Positions 1-5,836 of a DNA stretch of 10,009 nt are shown here, one piece after another (within the stretch, counting starts at the first letter, position 1; every line of letters starts with the position of its first letter). The DNA lies in the NCBI GenBank assembly GCA_005880075.1, contig VBJT01000013.1, positions 8,409-18,417 on the forward strand. The letters are read 5' to 3'. This DNA comes from Chloroflexota bacterium. Lineage in GTDB: Bacteria > Chloroflexota > Dehalococcoidia > SM23-28-2 > RBG-16-64-32. A program made the position numbers and the translations under genes. The notes under the pieces are model-generated. The model made no database searches. It was given only the letters and a program-made list of their open reading frames with translations, and was not told the origin of the DNA.

Positions 1-248
1 CCGCGATTGCGTACGAATTCATCCGGTTGGGCGGCGCGTTTGAATCGAACCCGGTCAATAGGCTGATCATGTGGCCAAACCTGGTATTGCAGTCGCTCAC
101 AACACGGCAACCTGACGACAACCAGGTAGAGGTAGCTATCTGCGCGCTGCAGGAGGTGCTATACCGAGAGGGAGTGCTTGAGCGAGTGGCGCCGGCAGTG
201 GCAGCGGAGGCAGAGGAGAGCATCGAGGCCGCTCCGCCTCTCGATTGA
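1..248 (+). CDS. DUF1385 (YqhQ-type) membrane protein, C-terminal fragment
   Basis: Only the last 81 residues are in the window; the reading frame is open to the left edge (first complete codon at base 3), so the gene begins upstream. The visible part contains YEFIRLGG, then NPVNRLIMWPNLVLQSLTTRQPDD and VEVAICALQEVL. This matches the conserved C-terminal block of DUF1385 proteins as I remember it (YEFIRL, then LxLQxLTTRxPDDxQxEVAIxAL). Family members are integral membrane proteins of unknown biochemical function; the membrane segments would lie upstream. The last 20 or so residues are a poorly conserved Ala/Glu-rich tail. It converges on hisI with one base between the two stop codons, so no dedicated terminator fits between them. 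A TTG at 27 is an internal codon, not the start. Confidence 0.85.
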   Translation, partial: AIAYEFIRLGGAFESNPVNRLIMWPNLVLQSLTTRQPDDNQVEVAICALQEVLYREGVLERVAPAVAAEAEESIEAAPPLD

Positions 249-249
249 A

Positions 250-564
250 CTACGAAGCGTTGAATTCGCGGTAGAAGCACGTCCGCTCGCCCGTGTGGCA
301 AGCCGGCCCCGTCGCTTCCACGCGCACGACCAGCGCGTCTTCGTCGCAATCGTATAGAATGCGGCGAACGTTCAGGTAATTCCCGGATGTTTCGCCCTTC
401 AGCATCAGCTTCTTGTGCTCGCGGCTGTAGCGCCACACTTGCTCGGATTCGGCTGTTCGCCGGACGGCTTCGTCGTTCATCCAGAAGAGGGTAAGCACCT
501 CGCCGGAGTCGTCGTCCTGGATGATCGCGGGGATTAGACCACGATCGTCATACTTGAGTGCCAT
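250..564 (-). CDS. hisI: Phosphoribosyl-AMP cyclohydrolase HisI
   Basis: This 104-residue cytosolic enzyme opens the purine ring of phosphoribosyl-AMP to give ProFAR, the third step of histidine synthesis. The core signature is complete: GLIPAIIQD near residue 9, KGETSGN at 56-62, the metal-binding DCDED at 72-76 (Asp72, Asp74, Asp76) and PACHTG at 87-92. Zinc-ligand cysteines are expected at Cys73, Cys89 and Cys96. The length fits a monofunctional HisI; no HisE (pyrophosphohydrolase) domain is fused, and none is seen elsewhere in the window. The ATG start has GAAAGG seven bases upstream (minus strand, 572-577). It is the last gene of the minus-strand cluster, 28 bases after hisF, and is probably co-transcribed with it. 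Confidence 0.97.
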   Translation of the reverse strand: MALKYDDRGLIPAIIQDDDSGEVLTLFWMNDEAVRRTAESEQVWRYSREHKKLMLKGETSGNYLNVRRILYDCDEDALVVRVEATGPACHTGERTCFYREFNAS

Positions 565-592
565 CCATGTACCTTTCGTTAGCGGGCCGCGG

Positions 593-1360
593 CTAAAGCC
601 GGACCGGAATGTCGCGCTCCGCTAGATATTGCTTCACGTCGCGGATTCTATGCGTCCCGAAGTGGAAGATACTGGCCGCTAAGGCGGCGTCCGCCTTTCC
701 TTTCACGAATACTTCGTACATATGCTCGGGCTCGCCGGCCCCGCCCGAGGCGACGACCGGCACCCGGACAGCCTCTGAGACGGCGCGCGTGAGCTCGAGA
801 TCGTATCCTTCCTGCGTACCGTCTGCGTCCATGCCCGTTATCAGAATTTCGCCGGCGCCCGCCTCAGCGCAGCGTCCCGCCCACTCGACCGCGTCGATCT
901 CGACCGGCGTACCCCCTCCTACCCCGCCGTATGTGTGCACCTGCCAGCTGCCCGCTGCCAAACGTTTGGCATCGATGGCGACAACGATGCACTGAGACCC
1001 GAAGCGCTCGGCCGCCTCTCGAACAAGATCAGCGTTCTCGACCGCAGCAGTATTTATCGCCACCTTGTCTGCGCCGGACTCGAGCATCTGCCGGACGTCC
1101 TCAGGCGAACGGATGCCACCGCCAACCGTAAACGGTATGAAGACTTCATTGGCGATGCTTCGCACCATCTCAATGGCTGTGTCCCGACGCTCCGGTGATG
1201 CTCTTATGTCGAGAAAGACCAGCTCGTCCGCTCCCTCGTCGTTGTACGCGCGCGCCAGTTCCACTGGATCGCCGGCGTCCCGTAGATTCAGGAAGCGGAT
1301 TCCCTTGACAACGCGTCCATCGGCGACATCGAAGCAGGGAATTATTCGCTTGGTCAGCAC
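593..1360 (-). CDS. hisF: Imidazole glycerol phosphate synthase, cyclase subunit HisF
   Basis: This (beta/alpha)8-barrel protein of 255 residues works with HisH. Ammonia from the HisH glutaminase passes through the barrel, and HisF converts PRFAR to imidazole glycerol phosphate and AICAR. The two catalytic aspartates sit at the positions known from the family, Asp11 (IIPCFD) and Asp130 (VVAID), and Lys19 is present. Phosphate-binding loops GGGI (80-83), VASGGAG (203-209) and AASIFHFG (228-235) are intact. The start is GTG at 1358-1360; the next in-frame codon triplets upstream reach the stop of the preceding dehydrogenase without another start, and only a weak SD-like TCTGAG is visible. The gap to that dehydrogenase is 18 bases, which suggests translational coupling. 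Residues 145-151 (GGVGGGT) depart from the usual GGR/GGK loop. Confidence 0.98.
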   Translation of the reverse strand: MLTKRIIPCFDVADGRVVKGIRFLNLRDAGDPVELARAYNDEGADELVFLDIRASPERRDTAIEMVRSIANEVFIPFTVGGGIRSPEDVRQMLESGADKVAINTAAVENADLVREAAERFGSQCIVVAIDAKRLAAGSWQVHTYGGVGGGTPVEIDAVEWAGRCAEAGAGEILITGMDADGTQEGYDLELTRAVSEAVRVPVVASGGAGEPEHMYEVFVKGKADAALAASIFHFGTHRIRDVKQYLAERDIPVRL

Positions 1361-1378
1361 AGAAACACGCTCAGAGGC

Positions 1379-2662
1379 CTAGAAAACGGTGTCGCCGCGG
1401 AGCATCTGGCGGGCGATGGTGCGTCGCTGGATCTCGCCCGTCCCGTCCGGAATTCGGAGGGTTCGGGCGACGCGAAAGCCTTCGTTCAGTGGCATTTCGT
1501 TGGTGAGCCCCATTCCACCGTGCACCTGTATCGCTCGGTCGTAGCACTCTTGCGTCTTCTCTACCGCATAGGCTTTGGCGATCGATATTTCCTTTACGGG
1601 AAGCTGGCCAGTCTGCGGGAACGCCTCGACCAGCGCCGCCGTCTGAAGGACCATGTATTTCATGGTAAAAATATCAATCGCCATGTCCGCGAGCATGAAC
1701 TGAATGGCCTGGTATTCAGATATTGGCTTGCCGAAACTTATGCGCCGCTGGGCGTACTCCAACGAGCGGTCGAGCGCGTAGCCGCACATGCCGATGCAGT
1801 TGGCGCTGATCGAGATGCGCCCCTCCGAGATGCCGAACATGGCGATCTGGAAGCCCTGCTCCTGTACACCGATCAGGCGGTCCGCCGGCACACGCAGGTT
1901 GTCGAAGGACATCGAGCCGCAATCGCCGCCCTGGTGGCCCATCACAGGGAGCACGCCGTCGAATGTGTAGCCGTCTGCTGAGGTCTCGACGAAGAACGCG
2001 CTGATGCCGCCCTTGCGTTCCGCCACCAGATCGTCGTTCGTTATCGCGAAGACCACGGCATAGTCCGCATACGGGGAGTTCGTGATCCACTGCTTGCTGC
2101 CGTTGATCACCCAGTCGTCGCCGTCCCGCTTCGCGCGTGTCTTAATACCCCAGATGTCCGATCCAGCATCAGACTCACTGAGGGCGAAGCAGACCATCTT
2201 CTCGCCCGCGGATATGGCAGGAAGATAGTCTTTGCGAACCGCATCGCTAACTGAAACGAGCATGTGCGAAGGCCCATCTACGAAGGAGGCGATTGTTGGC
2301 TGAGTGAGAAATCCCTTGGCCCAGGTGATGAGCGGGCGGCCCGGGCCGTATCTGCGATAGAGCGCCTCCTCCACGAACACCATTGACCGCACGCTGAGCC
2401 CACCGCCCCCGACGCTCTCGGGAGCGAACATGGCGTAGTAGCCAGCGTTGCTCGATTTCATGCGCACCCCGCGCTTGGCGTCGACGACCGCCTCGACTGC
2501 GCGACCCTTCTCGTCGAAGAACTTTCGCTCGTCGACGAGCATATTCCCCATCTGCTGCTCCATCGGCAGCACCTCGGAGTCGACGAACTGATGCATTCCG
2601 GTGACGGCGCCTTTCACCAGATCGCGAATGTCTTCAGGGATGCCGACATCGGCTGCGGCCAT
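1379..2662 (-). CDS. Acyl-CoA dehydrogenase family protein
   Basis: This FAD-dependent enzyme of 427 residues is expected to oxidise an acyl-CoA (or related thioester) at the alpha-beta bond and pass electrons to ETF. The family plan is complete: a helical N-terminal domain, the middle beta domain with CFALSESDAGSD (158-169) and WVINGSKQWITNS (184-196), and the C-terminal helical domain with YAQRRISFGKPI (303-314), QVHGGMG (379-385) and DGTGEIQR (406-413). In medium-chain enzymes the catalytic base is Glu in an EGT motif; here the aligned residue is Asp406. The alternative position used by isovaleryl-CoA dehydrogenase appears to be Gly281. The substrate cannot be named. The ATG start has GGAGG eight bases upstream (2671-2675). 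It lies between hisA (87 bases upstream) and hisF (18 bases downstream), an unexpected place with no known role in histidine synthesis. Confidence 0.95.
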   Translation of the reverse strand: MAAADVGIPEDIRDLVKGAVTGMHQFVDSEVLPMEQQMGNMLVDERKFFDEKGRAVEAVVDAKRGVRMKSSNAGYYAMFAPESVGGGGLSVRSMVFVEEALYRRYGPGRPLITWAKGFLTQPTIASFVDGPSHMLVSVSDAVRKDYLPAISAGEKMVCFALSESDAGSDIWGIKTRAKRDGDDWVINGSKQWITNSPYADYAVVFAITNDDLVAERKGGISAFFVETSADGYTFDGVLPVMGHQGGDCGSMSFDNLRVPADRLIGVQEQGFQIAMFGISEGRISISANCIGMCGYALDRSLEYAQRRISFGKPISEYQAIQFMLADMAIDIFTMKYMVLQTAALVEAFPQTGQLPVKEISIAKAYAVEKTQECYDRAIQVHGGMGLTNEMPLNEGFRVARTLRIPDGTGEIQRRTIARQMLRGDTVF

Positions 2663-2704
2663 GGTGAAAACCTCCCCCGCCCCATTTTGCGGCGGTCAAA
2701 TCGC

Positions 2705-2710
2705 AGTATA
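2705..2710 (-). promoter_or_regulatory. Possible internal -10 box ahead of the dehydrogenase
   Basis: The 87-base gap between hisA and the dehydrogenase is AT-richer than the genes. On the minus strand it contains TATACT about 42 bases before the dehydrogenase ATG. No convincing -35 lies 16-18 bases upstream, so the call rests on the -10 alone. If real, it would give the dehydrogenase, hisF and hisI their own transcript. I see no terminator in this gap. Confidence 0.22.
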
Positions 2711-2749
2711 CGGCGGACGCAGAAGAGGCGCCACTTAAGTAAGCGACCG

Positions 2750-3481
2750 CTAAGACCGGACGGTCTCGATGGCATCCTCGAGACTTATGTCACCCGTATA
2801 CAGCGCCTTGCCGATGATCGCGCCCTCGACTGGCAATGCAGCGAGCCGGCGCAAGTCCTCAATCGAGGACAATCCACCGGCGACGATCAAGCGTATCGGG
2901 AAAGGCAGGCCGGATATGAATTCGAGCAAGTCATGTAAGGCAGCGAGGTTGGGGCCGGTCAGAGTCGCGTCGCGCAGGATGTCGGTATAGATAATGCGCG
3001 CCAATCCCATCTCCGAGAGCTGCTTAACGAGGTCGGTCGCCTCGATTGTCGAAGTCTCGGTCCAGCCTTCGGTTGCTACGACGCCGTGGCGAGCGTCCAC
3101 GCCAACGACCAACCGCTCACGGAACAGCACGATCGCATTCATCAGAGAGGTCTGGTCTTTTACAGCCGTCGTACCGAGGACTACTCGATCCGCCCCAGCG
3201 TCTAGGTATCGCTGAATCGTAACGACATCTCGAATGCCACCGCCCACTTGCACTGGTACTTTGGAAGCGCCAAGAATCGCGCGCATGGTAGCCTCGTTGC
3301 GGGGTTGGCCATCGCGAGCGCCATCCAGATCGACGACGTGGAGCCGTCGAGCGCCAGCGGCCTGCCAACGTCCCGCAATTGCGACCGGATCCTCATCGAA
3401 AACGGTCTCGCGAGCGTAATCGCCCTGCTCAAGACGAACGCAACGCCCGCCTCGGATATCGATAGCGGGAATGATCTGCAC
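2750..3481 (-). CDS. hisA: HisA, ProFAR isomerase (phosphoribosylformimino-AICAR ribotide isomerase)
   Basis: HisA opens the ribose of ProFAR by an Amadori rearrangement to give PRFAR, the substrate of HisH-HisF. This 243-residue barrel has the two catalytic aspartates at expected places: Asp8 in MQIIPAIDIRGG and Asp129 in VVGVDA. It also has VQVGGGIR (77-84), the VVDLDGA segment (49-55), YTDI followed by RDATLTGPN, and a C-terminal VAGGLSS phosphate loop. The usual RDG of the RDGTLxGPN loop is RDA here, a mild change. The start is GTG, ten bases after the hisH stop, with no clear Shine-Dalgarno, so coupling to hisH translation is likely. The Asp/Asp pair and the Amadori motif separate it from HisF, its paralogue. 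It could in principle be bifunctional (PriA-like, with TrpF activity), but nothing in the sequence argues for that. Confidence 0.97.
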   Translation of the reverse strand: MQIIPAIDIRGGRCVRLEQGDYARETVFDEDPVAIAGRWQAAGARRLHVVDLDGARDGQPRNEATMRAILGASKVPVQVGGGIRDVVTIQRYLDAGADRVVLGTTAVKDQTSLMNAIVLFRERLVVGVDARHGVVATEGWTETSTIEATDLVKQLSEMGLARIIYTDILRDATLTGPNLAALHDLLEFISGLPFPIRLIVAGGLSSIEDLRRLAALPVEGAIIGKALYTGDISLEDAIETVRS

Positions 3482-3491
3482 GTTTGGCCGG

Positions 3492-4115
3492 CTAACTGAC
3501 GCCGGTTGTCGCCGCGATCTTCAGGAAGTTGGCGTACATGCGCAGGCCGACTTCGCCGCTTTTCTCCGGGTGGAACTGGGTGGCAACGATGTTTACGCGG
3601 GCGATAACCGAGGCGAAGTTCACGCCGTATTCGGTTTGCCCGATAACCACGTCTGGATCAGCGGGCTGAGGATAATACGAGTGCACAAAATAGAAATACG
3701 AGCCGTCCGTGACGCCGTCGAAAATCGGGTGCGGCTTGACGATCCGCACCTGGTTCCAGCCCATGTGCGGGACCTTAAGGCCGTTGGCGAACCGTACAAC
3801 GCGGCCGGGCAGGATGCCGAGGCACTCGTGCTCGCCACCTTCCTCGCTCACCTCGAACAGCGCCTGCTCGCCCATGCATACGCCCAGGAACGGCCGCCCC
3901 GAAGAGATGTAATCGCGAATCGGCTCGACGAAACCACTCGCCCGCAGGTTAGACATCGTATCGGCGGCAGCGCCGACGCCCGGCACGATCACGGCCTCCG
4001 CGTCGTGCAGGTAAGACGGGTTCGACGTGACGAGAGGCCGCGTGCCCCCGTTCACGACCGCGCGCGACACGCTGTGCAGGTTGCCAGCGCCGTAATCGAC
4101 AACTACGACTTTCAT
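3492..4115 (-). CDS. hisH: Imidazole glycerol phosphate synthase, glutaminase subunit HisH
   Basis: HisH is the class I glutamine amidotransferase that hydrolyses glutamine and hands ammonia to HisF. The 207-residue protein starts VVVVDYGAGNLHSV, typical of HisH, and has PGVGAA at 45-50. The triad is complete: Cys80 in PFLGVCMGEQ, and His182 and Glu184 in QFHPEKSG. HVxGWN-type sequence PHMGWN (116-121) and YFVHSYYPQP (142-151) are also present. The nucleophile elbow reads CMGEQ where CLGMQ is commoner, a tolerated-looking substitution. The start is ATG at 4113-4115, since the frame is closed by a TAG a few codons upstream. No Shine-Dalgarno is seen; instead a promoter-like TAGAAT box lies six bases from the ATG. 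It is the first his gene of the minus-strand cluster, 107 bases after the GNAT gene. Confidence 0.97.
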   Translation of the reverse strand: MKVVVVDYGAGNLHSVSRAVVNGGTRPLVTSNPSYLHDAEAVIVPGVGAAADTMSNLRASGFVEPIRDYISSGRPFLGVCMGEQALFEVSEEGGEHECLGILPGRVVRFANGLKVPHMGWNQVRIVKPHPIFDGVTDGSYFYFVHSYYPQPADPDVVIGQTEYGVNFASVIARVNIVATQFHPEKSGEVGLRMYANFLKIAATTGVS

Positions 4116-4121
4116 AACGTC

Positions 4122-4130
4122 ATTCTAGCA
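4122..4130 (-). promoter_or_regulatory. Candidate extended -10 promoter of the his cluster, possibly leaderless
   Basis: On the minus strand the bases just before hisH read TGCTAGAAT, then six bases, then ATG. This matches an extended -10 (TGnTATAAT) with one mismatch. The spacing would put the transcription start at or next to the A of the ATG, giving a leaderless message. That would agree with the absence of a Shine-Dalgarno for hisH. No -35 is evident, which an extended -10 can tolerate. The rest of the 107-base gap to the GNAT gene shows no terminator. Confidence 0.38.
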
Positions 4131-4222
4131 AACGCGAATTAGCCAGAGTGCCACCGTCGAAATTCGTAGCTCCGAGTTCATGGCTACTCGTCTAAGTGCC
4201 CGCTCTTCGCTCCTGAGTCTTA

Positions 4223-4717
4223 CTAAAGCATCTTCTGCATCCACGTAACGTCAATCCAGCGCTCAAACTTGTACCCTACCTCGCGCTCAACACCCACGAG
4301 TTGGAAGCCGAAACGCTTGTGCAGCCGGAGGCTCGCTGGATTGTTCCCAGCAATGCCTGCGATTATCGTGTGAAAGCCGTTTTCGGCGCCCACCTGTAGC
4401 AGTCTCTGCATCAAGGCGGTCCCGATGCCCTCGGCGTGGCAGTCCTTTTTCACGTACACGGAATTCTCGGCCGTATACCGGTAGGCGATCTTCGGGCGGA
4501 AGCGGCGCAGGCTCGCCCAGCCAATAACCTCACCTCTGCGCGCGGCCACCAGCACTGCGTAGGGATAAGAGGTCTCGCGAAGCCACGCACGCTTCTCCTC
4601 CAGCGACTGCGGCTCGGTATCGAACGTGGCGGTCGTGTTGAGAATGGCATCGTTGTAAATCTCGAGGATACCCGGAAGGTCGTCCTCGATGGCCGTTCGA
4701 ATGATAGTCTCATCCAT
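4223..4717 (-). CDS. GNAT N-acetyltransferase, phosphinothricin acetyltransferase/MnaT-like
   Basis: This is a 164-residue acetyl-CoA-dependent N-acetyltransferase of the Pat/YncA (MnaT) subfamily, whose members acetylate the amino group of phosphinothricin, methionine sulfone/sulfoximine or amino acids. Diagnostic stretches are IYNDAI (20-25), ATFDTEP (30-36), the acceptor-side YTAENSVYV (81-89), the acetyl-CoA loop HAEGIGTALM (94-103), GNNPASLRLHKRFGF (124-138) and KFERWIDVTWMQKML at the C-terminus. The length matches the subfamily. The natural substrate is unknown, and a detoxification or housekeeping role are both possible. The ATG chosen has no well-placed Shine-Dalgarno: GGGGAG lies about 17 bases away, too far. 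A TAATCT box lies nine bases before it. It is divergent from ligA and could be transcribed into the his cluster, because no terminator is visible after its stop. Confidence 0.93.
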   Translation of the reverse strand: MDETIIRTAIEDDLPGILEIYNDAILNTTATFDTEPQSLEEKRAWLRETSYPYAVLVAARRGEVIGWASLRRFRPKIAYRYTAENSVYVKKDCHAEGIGTALMQRLLQVGAENGFHTIIAGIAGNNPASLRLHKRFGFQLVGVEREVGYKFERWIDVTWMQKML

Positions 4718-4726
4718 TGTGACGTT

Positions 4727-4732
4727 AGATTA
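4727..4732 (-). promoter_or_regulatory. Candidate -10 box of the GNAT gene
   Basis: Minus-strand TAATCT lies nine bases before the GNAT ATG, which would leave only a two- to three-base leader. A perfect TTGACA exists on the same strand at 4763-4768, but the spacer of 30 bases is far too long for it to be the partner -35, so the assignment is weak. Confidence 0.25.
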
Positions 4733-4764
4733 CGCTCCCCGAGCCGCCGGTGAAAACGTTGTGT

Positions 4765-4781
4765 CAATTAAGCTTTGATTG
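4765..4781. promoter_or_regulatory. Imperfect dyad in the divergent GNAT/ligA region
   Basis: A 17-base AT-rich element with outer arms CAAT and ATTG around a central AAGCTT is symmetric at six of eight base pairs. It sits near the middle of the 96-base region between two divergent genes, where an operator would be expected. No regulator gene is adjacent, and the symmetry is short, so chance is possible. Confidence 0.2.
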
Positions 4782-4795
4782 CGGGAGCCGCGGCG

Positions 4796-4809
4796 TAATA
4801 CGCTAATCT
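4796..4809 (+). promoter_or_regulatory. Candidate -10 region of ligA
   Basis: Two overlapping TAnnnT boxes, TAATAC at 4796 and TAATCT at 4804, lie just before the ligA ATG (4814). A TTGATT at 4775-4780 could serve as -35 for TAATAC, with a short spacer of 15 bases. There is no Shine-Dalgarno before the ATG, so a very short or absent leader is plausible. Confidence 0.3.
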
Positions 4810-4813
4810 CGCG

Positions 4814-5836
4814 ATGGCCTGCGGGATCGATCACGTACAAGACGCCAAGGTAAAGGCGGAAGAGCTGCGCTTCGAGATCTCCCGGCACGACTACCTCTAC
4901 CACGTGAAATCGGAGCCGGAGATCAGCGACGCCGAATACGACGAACTGATGCGGCGCCTTCGCGCAATTGAGGCGCACTACCCCGAGCTCGTAAGCCCGG
5001 ATTCGCCGACTCAACGCGTGACCGAGCAGCTCGTCGAGGGCTTTCCGCCCGTCGAGCACAGACTGCCGATGCTATCGCTGGCAAATGCCTTCAATTTCGG
5101 CCACCTACAGGCATGGCACAAACGGGCGTCCGCATTGGCGGCAACAGACAAGTTCGAGATGGTCTGCGAACCGAAAATCGACGGCCTTGCGGTGGCGCTC
5201 GTGTACAAGAATGGCCGCCTCGTTCAGGGGGCGACGCGCGGCAACGGTTTTCAGGGCGACAACATTACAGAGAACCTGAAGACCATTCGCAGCATTCCAC
5301 TTCAGCTGCAAGGGAAGCGCTTCCCCGAGCAATTCGAGGTGCGCTGCGAAGTCTACATGTCGAAATCAGCGTTCGAACTCCTCAATGAGACGCTGCTCGA
5401 CCACGGCGAGCGACCTGCCGCGAACCCGCGGAACGCAGCAGCGGGCTCTTTGCGCCAGAAGAACCCGCAGATCACGGCCTCCCGCAAGCTCGACGTCTGG
5501 ATCTACCAGCTAGGCTGGGCGGAAGGCGACGGAGCGTTACCGCCGAGTCACCATGAGACACTACGGTGGCTCGGCGAGCTTGGCTTCCGGATCAACCCGG
5601 AGATCCGGCGATTCAAGGACCTCCAGGCTGTCGAAGCGCACTACCGTTCTTGGGAAGACCGACGCCACGACCTCGATTACGAGATCGACGGTATGGTGGT
5701 AAAGATAGATCAGAAGTCCTTGTGGGACGAGCTTGGCTACGTCGGCCGCGAGCCGCGCTGGGCCATCGCTTACAAGTTCCCGCCGGTCCAGGCGACCCGT
5801 TCGCGATTCTCGAGCCGGTTCAGGTCGGCGGCGTGA
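4814..5836 (+). CDS. ligA: NAD+-dependent DNA ligase LigA, 5' part (frame broken after residue 328)
   Basis: LigA seals DNA nicks using NAD+ and is normally essential and single-copy. This frame encodes the N-terminal Ia domain (LRFEISRHDYLYHV, then EISDAEYDELMRRL) and the nucleotidyltransferase domain. The adenylated lysine is Lys121 in CEPKIDG; TRGNGFQGDNITEN, NPRNAAAGSLRQ, EIDGMVVKID and WAIAYKFP follow as in intact ligases. Homology stops at FPPVQAT (residue 328, base 5797). The remaining 12 residues are an out-of-frame tail ending at a TGA. The homologous continuation is found immediately in another frame, so the two pieces belong to one gene of 4814-6798. The ATG start gives the expected N-terminus but has no Shine-Dalgarno. 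As it stands this piece has the adenylation module but no OB fold, zinc finger, HhH or BRCT domains. Confidence 0.93.
   Translation: MACGIDHVQDAKVKAEELRFEISRHDYLYHVKSEPEISDAEYDELMRRLRAIEAHYPELVSPDSPTQRVTEQLVEGFPPVEHRLPMLSLANAFNFGHLQAWHKRASALAATDKFEMVCEPKIDGLAVALVYKNGRLVQGATRGNGFQGDNITENLKTIRSIPLQLQGKRFPEQFEVRCEVYMSKSAFELLNETLLDHGERPAANPRNAAAGSLRQKNPQITASRKLDVWIYQLGWAEGDGALPPSHHETLRWLGELGFRINPEIRRFKDLQAVEAHYRSWEDRRHDLDYEIDGMVVKIDQKSLWDELGYVGREPRWAIAYKFPPVQATRSRFSSRFRSAA
5795..5800 (+). other. ligA: Deletion/frameshift junction inside ligA
   Basis: The upstream frame ends its homology at QAT (codons to 5797) and the downstream frame starts at PFAILEPV (from 5797). Compared with E. coli LigA as I remember it, about 16 residues between these points, including the VGRTG turn of the OB fold, are absent. 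The frame relation fits loss of 49 bases, or 46 or 52 if lengths differ slightly. There is no room for the missing residues in any frame, so a simple one-base indel or programmed frameshift does not explain it. Confidence 0.85.

Noticed and set aside
225..240. GAGGC/GCCTC hairpin at the end of the DUF1385 gene as a terminator
   Set aside because: The stem is only five pairs, lies inside the coding sequence, and no T-tract follows.
1520..1981. Long plus-strand ORF opposite the dehydrogenase
   Set aside because: It is antisense to a gene with clear family motifs, has no recognisable domain, and reflects GC-rich codon structure.
2753..2766. Palindrome AGACCG-GA-CGGTCT at the hisA 3' end
   Set aside because: The two-base centre cannot form a proper RNA loop, there is no T-run, and it lies in coding sequence; a chance palindrome is sufficient explanation.
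3471..4142. 223-codon plus-strand ORF opposite hisH
   Set aside because: It mirrors the strongly supported hisH frame, its protein has no known fold signature, and it has no credible translation signal of its own.
4173..4190. CGAGT/ACTCG inverted repeat in the hisH-GNAT gap as a terminator
   Set aside because: Five pairs with an eight-base loop and no T-tract on either strand.
4763..4768. Perfect TTGACA on the minus strand upstream of the GNAT gene
   Set aside because: No -10-like hexamer exists 15-19 bases downstream; the nearest box is 30 bases away.
5566..5796. Upstream part of the second ligA frame as an independent protein start
   Set aside because: It runs in the shadow of the ligase nucleotidyltransferase domain in the other frame, has no recognisable homology and ends exactly where true ligase homology begins.
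5795..5800. Programmed ribosomal frameshift in ligA
   Set aside because: There is no slippery heptamer, and shifting frame would still leave about 16 conserved residues missing.
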